A stretch of 64,000 nt of DNA from positions 620,001 through 684,000 of the forward strand of contig CP048469.1 of the NCBI GenBank assembly GCA_025559845.1, read 5' to 3'. Shown one piece after another: positions 1-6,642 of this stretch. The notes under the pieces were generated by a model, which saw only the letters and a list, made by a program, of their open reading frames with translations, had not been told where the DNA came from and searched no databases. Each line of letters begins with the position of its first letter. Positions within the stretch are counted from its first letter, which is position 1. Source of the DNA: Agrobacterium tumefaciens (GTDB lineage: Bacteria > Pseudomonadota > Alphaproteobacteria > Rhizobiales > Rhizobiaceae). A program made the position numbers and the translations under genes.

Positions 1-259
1 CTTCCTGCGCCCTGTAAAGCGGCAGGAGCAGTGCGTAACCGATCAGCTCGCCATCCGCTTCAGCAACAAGACCGTGAACCCAAGGAAGGGCGCCAAACAG
101 ATCGCGTTCCAGCTTTTCGGGTGTCATCACAGATGCATCACCGTGATGGGCGGCAAGCAAGGTGATCATTTCGTTGAGTTCGGGAAGATCGGTCTTGCGC
201 GCGCCGCGAATGATGACGACGGGCGGTCTGGGCAGTGTAAGGGCGCTATCTTCGGTCAT
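1..259 (-). CDS. GNAT-family N-acetyltransferase, N-terminal part
   Basis: Reading the minus strand from the ATG at 259 gives MTEDSALTLPRPPVVIIRGA, followed by R-x-x-D-L-P-E-L and, further on, V-A-E-A-D-G-E-L-I-G-Y-A-L-L-L-P. This is the usual opening of a GNAT domain: strand 1, helix 1, then strands 2 and 3. The window edge removes the acetyl-CoA-binding half, so the acceptor substrate cannot be judged. The family transfers acetyl groups to amines or protein N-termini in the cytoplasm. The gene lies downstream of, and codirectional with, the iminopeptidase gene, with a stem-loop at 311-330 between them. Confidence 0.7.
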   Translation of the reverse strand, partial: MTEDSALTLPRPPVVIIRGARKTDLPELNEMITLLAAHHGDASVMTPEKLERDLFGALPWVHGLVAEADGELIGYALLLPLYRAQE

Positions 260-310
260 TTTTCTGGTCCTTCGGTTCTATTTTTGCCGTCAGGACGCTT
301 GAAAACAACA

Positions 311-330
311 AAGCCGCCTGACGGCGGCTT
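311..330 (-). terminator. stem-loop, probable terminator of the iminopeptidase gene
   Basis: The arms AAGCCGCC and GGCGGCTT enclose a four-base loop. On the minus strand the stem is followed by a moderately T-rich tail. It lies about 125 bases past the stop codon at 455 and before the start of the acetyltransferase gene, so it probably separates the two transcripts. Confidence 0.55.
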
Positions 331-454
331 GTTGACAATATGATCTGTCGAGCCGCCCTTTACAGGTAGGCCCAAAAGTACGAGCAGGAGATGGGTGCGC
401 GTTCGTTGATCATGCGCAATGGATGCTCTCGAATCGGAAATCTGTCAAGGCCGT

Positions 455-1402
455 TTACAATGCAAATCGTGCGGTCGCTGAAAGAATGGCATCTTCCATC
501 CCCGTGTCACTCGTTGCGTGCCCCGCGCCGTCAATGAGAACGAGTTCACTCCCAGGCCAGGCGGCAGCAAGTTCAAAGGCGGTCACCGGCGGACCCTGCA
601 AATCCTGCGTGCCCTGAACAAGCACTCCAGGGATGCCCGCGAGCACCTCTGCCTCTCGGATCAAGGCCCCATCCTCAATCCAGGCGGAGTGTTGGAAATA
701 ATGCGCACAAAGGCGCGCGCGGGTCAGCCTGTAACCACTGTCTTGCCATTTCGCAGGAAAGGCAGCACCGGCCGAGGATGTTATCGAGCCGGATTCCCAA
801 AGGTGCCATTCCAGCGCGGCGGCTTCGCGAGTGGTGACATCGGCATCGGTCAGGAGCTTGTAGTAGGCTGCGACCGGATCGCACTGCATCTCCGCATCCG
901 GTATGGCGGCGATAAATCGCTGCCACTGCCGGGGGAGAAACATCGATAGGCCTTTGTAGAGCCACTCGATTTCCATTTTTCGCGTTGTGGTGACGCCGGC
1001 CAGCACCATGGCGCGGACATGTCGGGGGAAGCGTTGGGCATAGGCCAGCGCCAAGGTCGACCCCCACGACGTGCCAAACACCATCCAGCTTTCAATGCCG
1101 ATGGATGCCCTGATGGCCTCCATATCGTCGATCAGATGATGAGTCGTATTATGTTCGAGGCTCTTCGCTGCGTTCGGGGTGCTGAGCCCGCATCCTCGTT
1201 GGTCGAACTGTATGATGTGATAACGCGACGGATCGAAATATCGCCGCGCTGATACCGACATGCCGGAACCAGGACCGCCATGCAGCAGGAGAGCTGGAAG
1301 TCCCTTTGGCGTGCCAGACAGGGTCACGTGCAGGCGGTGTCCATCGGAAACGTCGAGGAACCGCGTTTCATAGGGTTCGATGGCGGGGAAGATGTCGGTC
1401 AT
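455..1402 (-). CDS. pip: proline iminopeptidase (alpha/beta hydrolase)
   Basis: Cytoplasmic serine peptidase of family S33 that removes N-terminal proline from peptides. The predicted 315 residues match the usual length of about 310-320. The sequence shows HGGPG at 41-45 (oxyanion hole) and the nucleophile elbow G-T-S-W-G with Ser112. Near the C terminus are G-T-Q-D-L (acid) and G-A-G-H-A (histidine), which complete the triad. I chose the ATG that gives MTDIFPAIEPYETRFLDV because it matches the family N terminus; an upstream ATG would add 21 unrelated residues. The gene lies 83 bases downstream of the MerR-type regulator on the same strand and could be cotranscribed with it. A metal sensor would be an unusual partner for a peptidase. 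Confidence 0.88.
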   Translation of the reverse strand: MTDIFPAIEPYETRFLDVSDGHRLHVTLSGTPKGLPALLLHGGPGSGMSVSARRYFDPSRYHIIQFDQRGCGLSTPNAAKSLEHNTTHHLIDDMEAIRASIGIESWMVFGTSWGSTLALAYAQRFPRHVRAMVLAGVTTTRKMEIEWLYKGLSMFLPRQWQRFIAAIPDAEMQCDPVAAYYKLLTDADVTTREAAALEWHLWESGSITSSAGAAFPAKWQDSGYRLTRARLCAHYFQHSAWIEDGALIREAEVLAGIPGVLVQGTQDLQGPPVTAFELAAAWPGSELVLIDGAGHATSDTGMEDAILSATARFAL

Positions 1403-1485
1403 GCAGCCTATCTCTTTGAGGGGAGAGGAGCGCAGTACATGCGGTGAGTGACAGTTGCGTGTCACCAGCCAAGGTCATCTATCGA

Positions 1486-1899
1486 TCAGTGCTCGCCGTG
1501 GCACATGCCGTGGTCGGAGAGCGCGCGGATCACATAGCAATCCTCGATCGAATGGCCGTCGCAGTGCGAGACGATGCGCTCAAGCTCGTGTTCGAGCTTT
1601 TTCAGCCGTGCAATTTTTTCTCTGACGTCTGCGAGATGTTCGGCGGCGATACGGTCCGCACCCTCGCAGGGCATTTCGCGGTGTTGGCTGAGCGCAATGA
1701 GTTCGCGAATAGCGTCGATATTAAGTCCGAGATCGCGGGCATGGCGGATGAAGGCCAGACGTTCCAGATCGGTCTTTTCGTAACGGCGCTGATTGCCCTC
1801 GGAGCGATCCGCCTCGCGGATAAGGCCCATCTGTTCGTAATAGCGGATGGTCGGCACCTTGACACCGGTGCGTTTGGAAAGTTCACCGATCGAATACAT
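1486..1899 (-). CDS. zntR: MerR-family metal-sensing regulator, ZntR-like
   Basis: DNA-binding activator of 137 residues. It has an N-terminal winged helix (Y-S-I-G-E-L-S-K-R-T-G-V, T-I-R-Y-Y-E) and a dimerisation helix. Metal-site cysteines are at 78, 113, 121 and 133, in P-C-E-G, H-C-D-G-H-S-I-E-D-C and the tail C-H-G-E-H. Cys78 is typical of divalent-metal sensors (ZntR, CadR, PbrR) and absent from copper sensors, which have serine there; the CueR-type protein at 44096 lacks it. Zn or Cd sensing is therefore inferred. In Agrobacterium, as I recall it, zntR is unlinked to zntA, and no zinc ATPase is seen in this window. The ATG directly abuts a perfect 12-bp inverted repeat that contains the ribosome binding site. 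Confidence 0.75.
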   Translation of the reverse strand: MYSIGELSKRTGVKVPTIRYYEQMGLIREADRSEGNQRRYEKTDLERLAFIRHARDLGLNIDAIRELIALSQHREMPCEGADRIAAEHLADVREKIARLKKLEHELERIVSHCDGHSIEDCYVIRALSDHGMCHGEH

Positions 1900-1934
1900 C
1901 TATCTCTCCAGAGCTCTAGTGACTGGAGAGATAG
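1900..1934 (-). promoter_or_regulatory. 12-bp perfect inverted repeat abutting the zntR-like start codon
   Basis: The arms CTATCTCTCCAG and CTGGAGAGATAG are separated by 11 bases, and the 3' arm ends one base before the ATG. That arm contains the GGAG ribosome binding sequence, so in mRNA the 5' arm would pair with and mask it. Nested inside is an imperfect MerR-type dyad, CTCCAGT-C-ACTAGAG. Hence the element could instead, or also, be the operator of the regulator. Confidence 0.6.
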
Positions 1935-1957
1935 GTTTTTCCTGGAGAATTGCAATA

Positions 1958-2446
1958 TTACAGCGACAATGCCGTCCGCTGTTCGTCACCGGCCTGCTCG
2001 GCTTTTTGATTGTCAGGGTCGAGCGAGCGCTTGATCACGTCTGCAATCTTGTCTTCGATGGCCTTGCGTTCGTCAGCCGGCATCGCCGCAAGTTCGTCTT
2101 CCGAAATGCCCATCTGCTCAAGAGCTCTTGCGCGGATCATTTCGGCAGGCGTCATTTGCGACCATTCCTGCAGTTCGGCCAGCAGGCGGTCGTCGGAAGA
2201 GGTGTCTGCCGCCTCGCCGGAGAGCGTGGTGCGGACCGCATTCGCGCTGTCCAGTTCCCAAAGTGCAGAAGCAAGAGACGAAGAGCTGATGCTGGCGATG
2301 CTGTCGCCACTGTCGGATGCGGACTGGCCGGCGGTGGCCGGTTGCGCCGTCGACACGCTGGGAGAGGTGAACCCGGCATCGGCTATCGACTCACGCGTTC
2401 TGTATCGTGTCAGATAGTAGCTGTCTGAAGTCGAGATGGTGGTCAC
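1958..2446 (-). CDS. small protein with SLAxxLWxxxSANA motif, paralogue A
   Basis: Not recognised as a named family. The protein has 162 residues, starts at a GTG behind a strong AGGAAGGAG site, and has no signal peptide or membrane segment. The first ~65 residues are Ser/Thr/Ala-rich and look disordered. Then comes S-S-S-S-L-A-S-A-L-W-E-L-D-S-A-N-A. The C-terminal half is an acidic helical stretch (M-T-P-A-E-M-I-R-A-R, D-E-L-A-A-M-P-A-D-E-R) that resembles short helical modules common in alphaproteobacteria. The motif recurs in the gene at 3901-4191, and the two genes bracket dmeRF. The promoter region is shared divergently with dmeR, whose operator lies 115-139 bases upstream of this start. 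Confidence 0.7.
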   Translation of the reverse strand: MTTISTSDSYYLTRYRTRESIADAGFTSPSVSTAQPATAGQSASDSGDSIASISSSSLASALWELDSANAVRTTLSGEAADTSSDDRLLAELQEWSQMTPAEMIRARALEQMGISEDELAAMPADERKAIEDKIADVIKRSLDPDNQKAEQAGDEQRTALSL

Positions 2447-2560
2447 TGCGATTCTCCTTCCTGCGACCCGAATGACCAACAGGTAGATTCCGAAGCATTC
2501 GCGAGGGTTGCGTCCCACCGACGCAGCGCAAGAGAATGCAGCTTCTCATTCTGATATCCT

Positions 2561-2585
2561 TATAGTATACCCCCCTATGCTATAT
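2561..2585 (+). promoter_or_regulatory. DmeR/RcnR-type operator
   Basis: A run of six C is flanked by ATAGTATA on the left and TATGCTAT on the right, directly upstream of the dmeR ribosome binding site. RcnR and FrmR regulators bind such a G/C-tract between AT-rich inverted repeats. Position and form fit autorepression of dmeRF, relieved by Co or Ni. Confidence 0.8.
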
Positions 2586-2596
2586 GGAGGGTGACG

Positions 2597-2869
2597 ATGT
2601 CCCACACGATCAGAGACAAGGACAAGCTTCTGGCTCGCATCCGCCGCCTCAAAGGGCAGATGGAGGCCGTGGAACGAGCGCTTGAGGCGGGCAAGCCCTG
2701 CGGTGACGTCCTGCAACTGTTGGCGTCCGTGCGTGGTGCCCTGACCGGTCTGACAGGGGAAATCATGCAGGAGCACCTGCATGAGCATGTCGTGCATGCT
2801 GAAAATGAAGACGAACGGGCAAAGGCGGCGGAAGAGCTGGCTGCCGTGCTCAAGACCTATATCCGGTAA
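2597..2869 (+). CDS. dmeR: Co/Ni-responsive repressor DmeR (RcnR/CsoR family)
   Basis: All-helical DNA-binding repressor of 90 residues, the same length as E. coli RcnR. It starts M-S-H-T-I-R-D-K as RcnR does. The RcnR-type metal ligands are present: N-terminal amine with His3, Cys35, His60 and His64. The start is fixed by GGAGG at 2586-2590, six bases before this ATG; a GTG six bases earlier would sit directly on the Shine-Dalgarno. In rhizobia and Agrobacterium the DmeR homologue represses dmeRF and releases DNA when it binds Co(II) or Ni(II). The G/C-tract operator immediately upstream supports that. The next gene, dmeF, begins 21 bases after the stop, so the two form one operon. Confidence 0.93.
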   Translation: MSHTIRDKDKLLARIRRLKGQMEAVERALEAGKPCGDVLQLLASVRGALTGLTGEIMQEHLHEHVVHAENEDERAKAAEELAAVLKTYIR

Positions 2870-2890
2870 TTGAAGACGGGGCGCTGCATC

Positions 2891-3889
2891 ATGACGATGA
2901 CGACAGACACATTGACAACGGCTTCACACGAGCACGTTTTTCTTGGCGATAATCACGAGCGCAACGAAAAGCGTGTCTGGATGGTCATCGCGTTGACGAC
3001 GGTGATGATGGTGGCCGAAATCGTCGCGGGCAACTGGTTCGGTTCCATGGCGCTGACCGCAGACGGCTGGCACATGTCGACCCATGCCGGTGCCATGTTG
3101 ATCTCTGCACTGGCCTATATGTATGCCCGCCGCGAGATCAAAAATCCGCGCTTCACCTTCGGGACCGGCAAGTTCGGTGATCTCGCAGGTTTTGCCAGCG
3201 CGGTCGTGCTGGCCGTTGTTGCGCTGATGATTGCCTGGGAAAGCGCCCTGCGGTTTGTCTCTCCGGTCGAGATCGATTTCAATCAGGCGATCCTCGTCGC
3301 CGTCATCGGTCTCATCGTCAACCTTGTCAGCGCCTGGTTGCTGAAGGACGATCATCACCATCACATAGGTCATGACCACGATCATGGAAGTCACGCGCAT
3401 CACGGCAGCCACGCCCATCATGGAGATCATGCCCATCACGGTGAACACGCGCATCATGGCGGCAAGGATAACAACTTGCGCGCTGCCTACCTGCATGTGC
3501 TGGCCGATGCACTGACCTCTGTTCTGGCCATCGTTGCGTTGCTGCTTGGCAAGTGGAATGGCTGGTCGTTTCTCGATCCTGCCATGGGCATCGTCGGCGG
3601 GTTGGTGATTGCCCGTTGGTCGTGGGGTCTGATCCGCGTCACGGCGGCGACACTTGTTGATGCCGTGCCGGTGACGGAAGATCTGCCGAAGGAAATTCGA
3701 GAGAAGGTAGAGACGGCCGAAGACCGGATTACCGATCTGCACGTCTGGCAGGTCGGGCCGGGGCATCATGCCGCAATCGTCGCCATTCGTTCCGAGGCAC
3801 CACAGGCGCCTGCCTTCTACAAACAGAAGCTTGCGGCGATAGATGAGCTTTCGCACATAACGGTCGAAGTCAGTCCGCTAACGGCCTGA
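2891..3889 (+). CDS. dmeF: Co/Ni efflux protein DmeF (cation diffusion facilitator)
   Basis: Inner-membrane proton-coupled divalent-cation exporter of about 332 residues. Six membrane segments are visible. The transport site is formed by A-D-G-W-H-M-S-T-H in the second and H-V-L-A-D-A-L-T in the fifth. The loop between segments 4 and 5 is extremely histidine-rich, with several H-A-H-H-G units separated by S/D/E-H, as in DmeF and CzcD relatives. A cytoplasmic C-terminal domain follows, with D-L-H-V-W-Q-V. The DmeR partner makes cobalt and nickel the likely substrates rather than zinc. A TTG at 2870 could extend the protein by seven residues; the ATG at 2891 looks more usual, although its ribosome binding site is weak. 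Confidence 0.92.
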   Translation: MTMTTDTLTTASHEHVFLGDNHERNEKRVWMVIALTTVMMVAEIVAGNWFGSMALTADGWHMSTHAGAMLISALAYMYARREIKNPRFTFGTGKFGDLAGFASAVVLAVVALMIAWESALRFVSPVEIDFNQAILVAVIGLIVNLVSAWLLKDDHHHHIGHDHDHGSHAHHGSHAHHGDHAHHGEHAHHGGKDNNLRAAYLHVLADALTSVLAIVALLLGKWNGWSFLDPAMGIVGGLVIARWSWGLIRVTAATLVDAVPVTEDLPKEIREKVETAEDRITDLHVWQVGPGHHAAIVAIRSEAPQAPAFYKQKLAAIDELSHITVEVSPLTA

Positions 3890-3900
3890 AAAGAATCGAC

Positions 3901-4191
3901 CTAGTCGTCGTACTCGGAATAGGCGCTTCGAACCCACTGGACCTGTGCTTCCGCCTTGTCCTCGGCGGAGGCCGGCGTGGGGCTGTCCTGATAGGTGGGG
4001 GCGTTGGCACTGCCCACGGCCCACAGCACATTGGCCAGCGAGGTGGAGAGCACTGTACTGGAAACGGTGGGGTTGCCAGGGCCGCGCTTCACGGCCTGTT
4101 CTTCGGCGGCATTCTGTTGGCTGCCGCCCTTGTCTATGTCCCGGACACGTCCTTGATAATTGTATCCGCTGAGGCTGCTATCGATCTGCAT
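3901..4191 (-). CDS. small protein with SLAxxLWxxxSANA motif, paralogue B
   Basis: Not recognised as a named family. The protein has 96 residues, no signal peptide and no membrane segment. It opens M-Q-I-D-S-S-L-S-G-Y-N-Y-Q-G-R-V-R-D and carries T-S-L-A-N-V-L-W-A-V-G-S-A-N-A near residue 57, the same block as the gene at 1958-2446. It lacks that protein's C-terminal helical half and ends in an acidic tail, S-E-Y-D-D. It converges with dmeF, stop to stop, 11 bases apart. A full CtrA-type box and a TATAAA -10 lie just upstream, which implies cell-cycle control and a very short leader. Confidence 0.7.
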   Translation of the reverse strand: MQIDSSLSGYNYQGRVRDIDKGGSQQNAAEEQAVKRGPGNPTVSSTVLSTSLANVLWAVGSANAPTYQDSPTPASAEDKAEAQVQWVRSAYSEYDD

Positions 4192-4214
4192 GGCAGTGAT
4201 TCCGCGTTTATAAG

Positions 4215-4230
4215 TTAACAAATGGTTAAC
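4215..4230 (-). promoter_or_regulatory. CtrA-type box TTAA-N7-TTAAC
   Basis: GTTAAC occurs twice around CCATTTG, so TTAA-N7-TTAAC reads perfectly on both strands. On the minus strand it is followed, after two bases, by TATAAA at 4212-4207. That places the start point near 4200 and the ATG at 4191. CtrA activates cell-cycle promoters through such boxes near -35. Confidence 0.65.
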
Positions 4231-4449
4231 GCGGACAGCTTGTGCGAAGCTTGCAGATGCTGCGTTGCAGCGACGTATTGGCTTGACAGCAGAGGAAGTG
4301 CTGCTTCGTTTTTGCGTTTCCGGGGCTTGCAAAACAGCAAAAAGACGTGAGCCGGACCGATTCCCTCAAAAAACGCCCCGCGTCCTTTCGAACGCACGGC
4401 ACTTGAATAGTCGCGTATGGCGCATCGCAATACGCCACGGATGGGCCAA
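4231..4449. other. intergenic region without a recognised gene
   Basis: The stretch between the CtrA-type box and the end of the ABC transporter ATPase gene holds no convincing coding sequence or strong stem-loop. Short reading frames here lack ribosome binding sites. Confidence 0.5.
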
Positions 4450-5565
4450 TCAGGCCAGTTGTTTTTCCGGCGCTTTCTCCGGGGTCTTGTCGTCTGCCAC
4501 GGCCTGCTCTTCTGGTTCCTGATCCGGTTCTGCTTCCGGTTCCTGCACTGCAGGCGTTACCATCGCAGCCACCAGGGTTTCGATGCCAATGGTGCCGACC
4601 GGCTTGCCATCTTCGTCAACCACGTGCGCGGTTGTTTCATTGGCTTCGGAAAGATCGCGAGCAATGGTTTCCAGCGTTGCCGTTTCCGGCACCGGCATGC
4701 CTTCCGGCTTGGCCACCAGCGGCTCCATTACCGTCGTCGCCTGCAACACACGGCCACGATTGACGTCACGCACGAAGTCGCTGACATAGCCGTCGGCCGG
4801 CGAAAGGATGATGCTCTGGCCGTCACCCTGCTGCACGACTTCGCCGTCTTTCAGAATGGCGATGTGATCTCCCAGACGCAGCGCTTCATCCAGATCGTGG
4901 GTGATGAAGACCACCGTCTTTTGCAGTTCCTGCTGCAGTTCAAGCAGCATCGTCTGCATGTCGACACGGATCAGAGGGTCAAGCGCCGAATAGGCTTCGT
5001 CCATCAGCAGAATGTCGGCGTCATTGCTCAGTGCGCGGGCAAGGCCAACGCGCTGCTGCATGCCGCCGGAAAGCTGGTTCGGGTAGTAATCCTCATATCC
5101 GGCCAGGCCGACCCGCTCCAGCCAATAACGGCCTTTCTCTTCACTCGTCTTGCGCGGCACGCCCTGGATATCGAGTCCGTAGACGCTGTTTTCCAGCACG
5201 GTACGGTGCGGTAGCAGGCCGAACTTCTGGAACACCATTGCCGTCTTGTGGCGGCGAAACTGGCGTAGCGCCGAGGCATTCATCGAGCAGATGTCTTCCC
5301 CATCATACAGTACCTCACCGGCGGTCGGGTCGATCAACCGGTTGATGTGACGGATCAGGGTGGATTTACCGGAGCCCGAAAGACCCATCACAACGGTAAT
5401 CTTGCCGCCCGGCATGGTGATGTTGATGTTGTTCAGACCGAGCACGTGGTTGTGCTTGTCGTTTAGCTCGGTCTTGTCCATGCCGGCGCGAACCGCTTCG
5501 AGATATTTCTCAGGATGCTTGCCGAAGATCTTGTAGAGATTCTTGATTTCGATGCTTTTAGCCAT
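4450..5565 (-). CDS. proV: glycine betaine/proline-type ABC transporter ATPase
   Basis: Cytoplasmic ATP-hydrolysing subunit of a type I ABC importer for quaternary amines, 371 residues. Walker A GLSGSGKST is at 61-69, the Q-loop V-F-Q-K-F-G at 111-116, signature LSGGMQQ at 165-171 and Walker B ILLMDE at 185-190, followed by Y-S-A-L-D-P and the H-loop F-I-T-H-D. The long N-terminal stretch before Walker A and a C-terminal CBS-like region (H-V-V-D-E-D-G-K-P-V-G-T-I) are typical of ProV/OpuAA. A Glu/Pro/Lys-rich tail of about 40 residues follows. It overlaps proW by eight bases. The substrate could be betaine, choline or proline; sequence alone does not decide. Confidence 0.9.
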   Translation of the reverse strand: MAKSIEIKNLYKIFGKHPEKYLEAVRAGMDKTELNDKHNHVLGLNNINITMPGGKITVVMGLSGSGKSTLIRHINRLIDPTAGEVLYDGEDICSMNASALRQFRRHKTAMVFQKFGLLPHRTVLENSVYGLDIQGVPRKTSEEKGRYWLERVGLAGYEDYYPNQLSGGMQQRVGLARALSNDADILLMDEAYSALDPLIRVDMQTMLLELQQELQKTVVFITHDLDEALRLGDHIAILKDGEVVQQGDGQSIILSPADGYVSDFVRDVNRGRVLQATTVMEPLVAKPEGMPVPETATLETIARDLSEANETTAHVVDEDGKPVGTIGIETLVAAMVTPAVQEPEAEPDQEPEEQAVADDKTPEKAPEKQLA

Positions 5566-6466
5566 GGCTGACCTCGCGATGTTTCTGGAGACGTTTGCCG
5601 AATGCCTGGCTGGCGCGGTCGAACATGATGGCGATGGCCACCAGCGCGAAACCGTTCAGGAAACCGATTGTGAAGAACTGATTGTTGATGGCTTGCAGCA
5701 CGTTTTTGCCAAGACCGCCGACGCCGACCATGGAGGCCACGACGACCATGGCAAGTGCCATCATGATGGTCTGGTTGATGCCGGTCATGATCGTGGGCAG
5801 CGCCAACGGAAGCTGGACATTGAACAGCTTCTGGCGGTTTGACGAACCGAAAGCATCGGCCGCCTCAAGCACTTCACGATCCACCAGCCGGATGCCGAGG
5901 CTCGTCAGTCGAATGACCGGCGGAATGGCGTAGATGACAACCGCGATCAGGCCGGGCACCTTGCCGATGCCGAAGATCACCACGACCGGAATGAGATAAA
6001 CGAAACTCGGCAACGTCTGCATCACGTCGAGCACTGGATTGATGATGCGCTGCATGCGATCCGAGCGGCCCATGACGATGCCAACTGGCAGGCCAATGAC
6101 CATGGCGATGAGGGTGGCGATGGCGACAATGGAAAGCGTCGTCATCGCATCACGCCACAGACCAACCGCGCCGATCAGGCAGAGCGAGAGAGCGGTGCCG
6201 GCGGTGATGCGGAAACTGCGACCTGCAAGATGCACAAGGGCGAGAATACAGAGAAAGATGATGATCCATGGCGTCTGGATGAAAAACCGTTCCGATGCGT
6301 TCAGGAAGAGCTGCAACGGGTGCACGACCGTATCGATGATGTCGCCATAATTGCGAACGATGTCGCGGAACCCGTCATCGATTGTTTTGCGCGCCACGCG
6401 CATGGTGCTGTTGCCAATAGCCGGAAACTTGCACAGCATGTCCGGCATGTAATCACATAAGGCCAT
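5558..6466 (-). CDS. proW: glycine betaine/proline-type ABC transporter permease
   Basis: Inner-membrane channel subunit of 302 residues. An amphipathic N-terminal region of about 70 residues precedes about six membrane segments, as in ProW. The cytoplasmic coupling loop E-A-A-D-A-F-G-S-S is the EAA motif that docks on the ATPase. The start ATG is preceded by AAGGAA at suitable spacing. The gene follows proX after 176 bases that contain a stable stem-loop, and it overlaps proV, so the ATPase and permease are translationally coupled while the binding protein can be made in excess. Confidence 0.9.
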   Translation of the reverse strand: MALCDYMPDMLCKFPAIGNSTMRVARKTIDDGFRDIVRNYGDIIDTVVHPLQLFLNASERFFIQTPWIIIFLCILALVHLAGRSFRITAGTALSLCLIGAVGLWRDAMTTLSIVAIATLIAMVIGLPVGIVMGRSDRMQRIINPVLDVMQTLPSFVYLIPVVVIFGIGKVPGLIAVVIYAIPPVIRLTSLGIRLVDREVLEAADAFGSSNRQKLFNVQLPLALPTIMTGINQTIMMALAMVVVASMVGVGGLGKNVLQAINNQFFTIGFLNGFALVAIAIMFDRASQAFGKRLQKHREVSHG

Positions 6467-6595
6467 TATTGTTGTTTTCCTTATTGTCGCTCACGGGAGC
6501 GGAGTAGCGGCCGCCAGAGGGGCGGTATGTCTTGAACATGCCCATAGCCGCTCAAACCACGGGCGGTTTGAAGGGATAGGGGCGAACGAAGGCTT

Positions 6596-6618
6596 CCGCC
6601 GGGTGGTGTTCCCGGCGG
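6596..6618 (-). promoter_or_regulatory. stem-loop between binding-protein and permease genes
   Basis: CCGCCGGG and CCCGGCGG form an 8-bp GC stem around a seven-base loop, 25 bases past the proX stop. There is no T-run on the minus strand, so it probably acts as an mRNA 3'-end stabiliser or partial attenuator. Such an element gives more binding protein than permease. Confidence 0.6.
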
Positions 6619-6642
6619 CTGCATGGTTTTGTCTGTTCAGGC

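Noticed and set aside
3357..3465. Short tandem repeats that could look like a CRISPR or minisatellite
   Set aside because: They are in-frame codons for the His-rich H-A-H-H-G loop of DmeF, with no spacers of constant length.
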